Shown here piece by piece: positions 5,952-6,739 of a DNA stretch of 6,739 nucleotides. Every line of letters begins with the position of its first letter. Position 1 is the stretch's first letter. Made by a program: the position numbers and the translations under genes. Where the stretch lies: positions 1 to 6,739 of the forward strand of contig PEWQ01000039.1 in assembly GCA_002780065.1 (NCBI GenBank). The letters are read 5' to 3'. The notes under the pieces were generated by a model that saw nothing but the letters and a program-made list of their open reading frames with translations, was not told the DNA's origin and searched no databases. The DNA comes from Candidatus Hydrogenedentes bacterium CG07_land_8_20_14_0_80_42_17 (GTDB lineage: Bacteria > UBA8481).

Positions 5952-6643
5952 TGTACGAATATCCCGGCGGAGAGCTCGAACTTTTTTCAAAGGCGGTTCG
6001 ATGGAAAAAATATCTTTCTGAATTGATAGGACAGTATATTCGAGGAGATGTGCTCGAAGTAGGAGCTGGGATCGGATCAACAACTCTTGCATTTATGAAA
6101 GATGAAGTCGAGCGTTGGGTTTGCCTCGAACCTGACATTTCGAATATTAAAATTCTTAATAATACTCTGAATGAAATTGACAAAATTGAAGTGAGGGCAG
6201 GAACAATAAAAGATATTGATTCATCGAAACGCTTTGACGTAATTCTGTATATTGATGTTCTTGAACACATAGAAGATGACAAATCTGAAATCAAGCTCGC
6301 CGCAAATCTTCTTTCGAAGGAGGGCAGACTTGTCGTTTTAGCTCCGGCTTTTCAATTCTTGTTTTCAGAATGGGACCGCGCCTTGGGGCATTATCGGAGA
6401 TATAACGCAGAGATGCTAAAATCTCTAACACCTCATAATTTAGTTTTTGAAAAATGCAGATATATTGATTCGATAGGCTTTTTAGCATCTTTGATTAATC
6501 GGATAATATTGAAGCAGAAAAATATTTCTAATTCTCAAATTGAATTATGGGATCGAATAATGGTTCCGCTATCGAGGATCACAGATATTTTATTTCATCA
6601 GTATTTTGGAAAATCTGTTCTTGCTGTTTGGAAAGCCGAGTGA
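5951..6643 (+). CDS. Class I SAM-dependent methyltransferase
   Basis: The 230-aa protein has the Rossmann-type SAM-binding core: motif I VLEVGAGIGSTT (34-45), an acidic residue after strand 2 (E60 in CLEPD), DVLEHIEDD (102-110) as motif IV, and LVVLAPA (127-133). The following LGHYRRY (145-151) is characteristic of the Methyltransf_11/23-type enzymes often encoded beside glycosyltransferases in surface-polysaccharide loci. The ATG shares one base with the glycosyltransferase stop (TAATG), so translation is probably coupled and the two act in one pathway. The protein has no signal peptide and no clear membrane helix, so it should be cytoplasmic. A sugar, lipid-carrier or polyprenyl-linked intermediate is a plausible methyl acceptor, but this is inference. 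Confidence 0.87.
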   Translation: MYEYPGGELELFSKAVRWKKYLSELIGQYIRGDVLEVGAGIGSTTLAFMKDEVERWVCLEPDISNIKILNNTLNEIDKIEVRAGTIKDIDSSKRFDVILYIDVLEHIEDDKSEIKLAANLLSKEGRLVVLAPAFQFLFSEWDRALGHYRRYNAEMLKSLTPHNLVFEKCRYIDSIGFLASLINRIILKQKNISNSQIELWDRIMVPLSRITDILFHQYFGKSVLAVWKAE

Positions 6644-6682
6644 TTTTTTCAACTGGAGTCATGCAAGTTGATATGGAACAAA

Positions 6683-6736
6683 ACCACTGAGACAAGGAAA
6701 AAAAGATAAAATAAAAAAACTCAGTGTCTTGGTATC
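6683..6736. repeat. Degenerate inverted repeat with A-rich centre
   Basis: CACTGAG (6685-6691) and CTCAGTG (6720-6726) form a perfect 7-bp inverted repeat around a 28-base A-rich centre. The flanks extend the relationship imperfectly: the left arm reads ACCACTGAGACA, while the reverse complement of the right arm reads ACCA-AGACACTGAG, as if each arm had lost bases from a common longer sequence. From memory it resembles the ACCAC-GAGACAC-GAG palindromes found between genes in many environmental bacteria. It lies 40 bp after the methyltransferase stop and may act as a 3' structure; it could continue beyond the window edge. Confidence 0.5.
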
Positions 6737-6739
6737 TGC

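Noticed and set aside
5884-6294. Reverse-strand ORF of 136 codons inside the methyltransferase gene
   Set aside because: It lies entirely over well-supported genes on the other strand, and its translation is Ser/Arg/Ile-rich without family motifs.
6650-6670. CAACT/AGTTG hairpin after the methyltransferase stop as a terminator
   Set aside because: The stem is only 5 bp and AT-rich, the loop is 11 nt, and no T-run follows.

Overview
The window looks like part of a Gram-negative bacterial chromosome of moderate GC (low to mid 40s % by eye). Most likely it comes from an environmental or uncultured lineage. The evidence is a lipoprotein signal peptide, a sigma-54-type promoter, a tight-adherence (Flp-type) prepilin, a periplasmic C-terminal processing protease, and intergenic palindromic repeats of a kind common in environmental genomes. 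I cannot assign a phylum from the sequence. Apart from tsaD and the protease, the content is accessory or lineage-specific.

Layout. (1) Positions 1-41 hold the end of a tandem repeat array with a 17-bp unit; the array continues off the left edge. (2) Positions 90-197 are the control region of the first operon: a 24-bp dyad, then a textbook -24/-12 sigma-54 promoter. (3) Positions 231-1784 (+) are a two-gene operon. The first gene encodes an unusually long Flp-type prepilin whose C-terminus resembles a DUF4114-type domain. The second encodes a membrane-anchored TPR protein. (4) Positions 1909-2145 (+) encode a small Pro/Ala-rich lipoprotein with a near-ideal ribosome binding site, followed by a strong intrinsic terminator. 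(5) Positions 2263-2401 are repeat-rich: five copies of the same 17-bp unit, each a small potential hairpin, then a REP-like palindrome. They lie between convergent genes. (6) Positions 2415-4860 (-) are a ctp-tsaD operon, with the S41 protease first and the tRNA t6A synthesis gene tsaD second. (7) Positions 4983-6643 (+) are a translationally coupled pair: a membrane GT2 glycosyltransferase of the GtrB/DPM type and a class I SAM methyltransferase. (8) The right edge holds a degenerate A-rich inverted repeat.

How they may work together. The most interesting block is 1-2350. A sigma-54-controlled pilin with a large putative calcium-binding C-terminal domain is co-transcribed with a TPR protein and followed by a small lipoprotein. 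The whole block is bracketed by same-orientation 17-bp hairpin arrays that end in the same short tail. It reads as a surface-appendage module, but no Tad secretion genes or prepilin peptidase are in view, so assembly would have to be encoded elsewhere. The GT2/methyltransferase pair suggests lipid-linked sugar transfer plus methylation of an envelope or cell-surface glycan; the substrate is unknown. TsaD is housekeeping (tRNA modification), and Ctp is an envelope protein-processing or quality-control protease.
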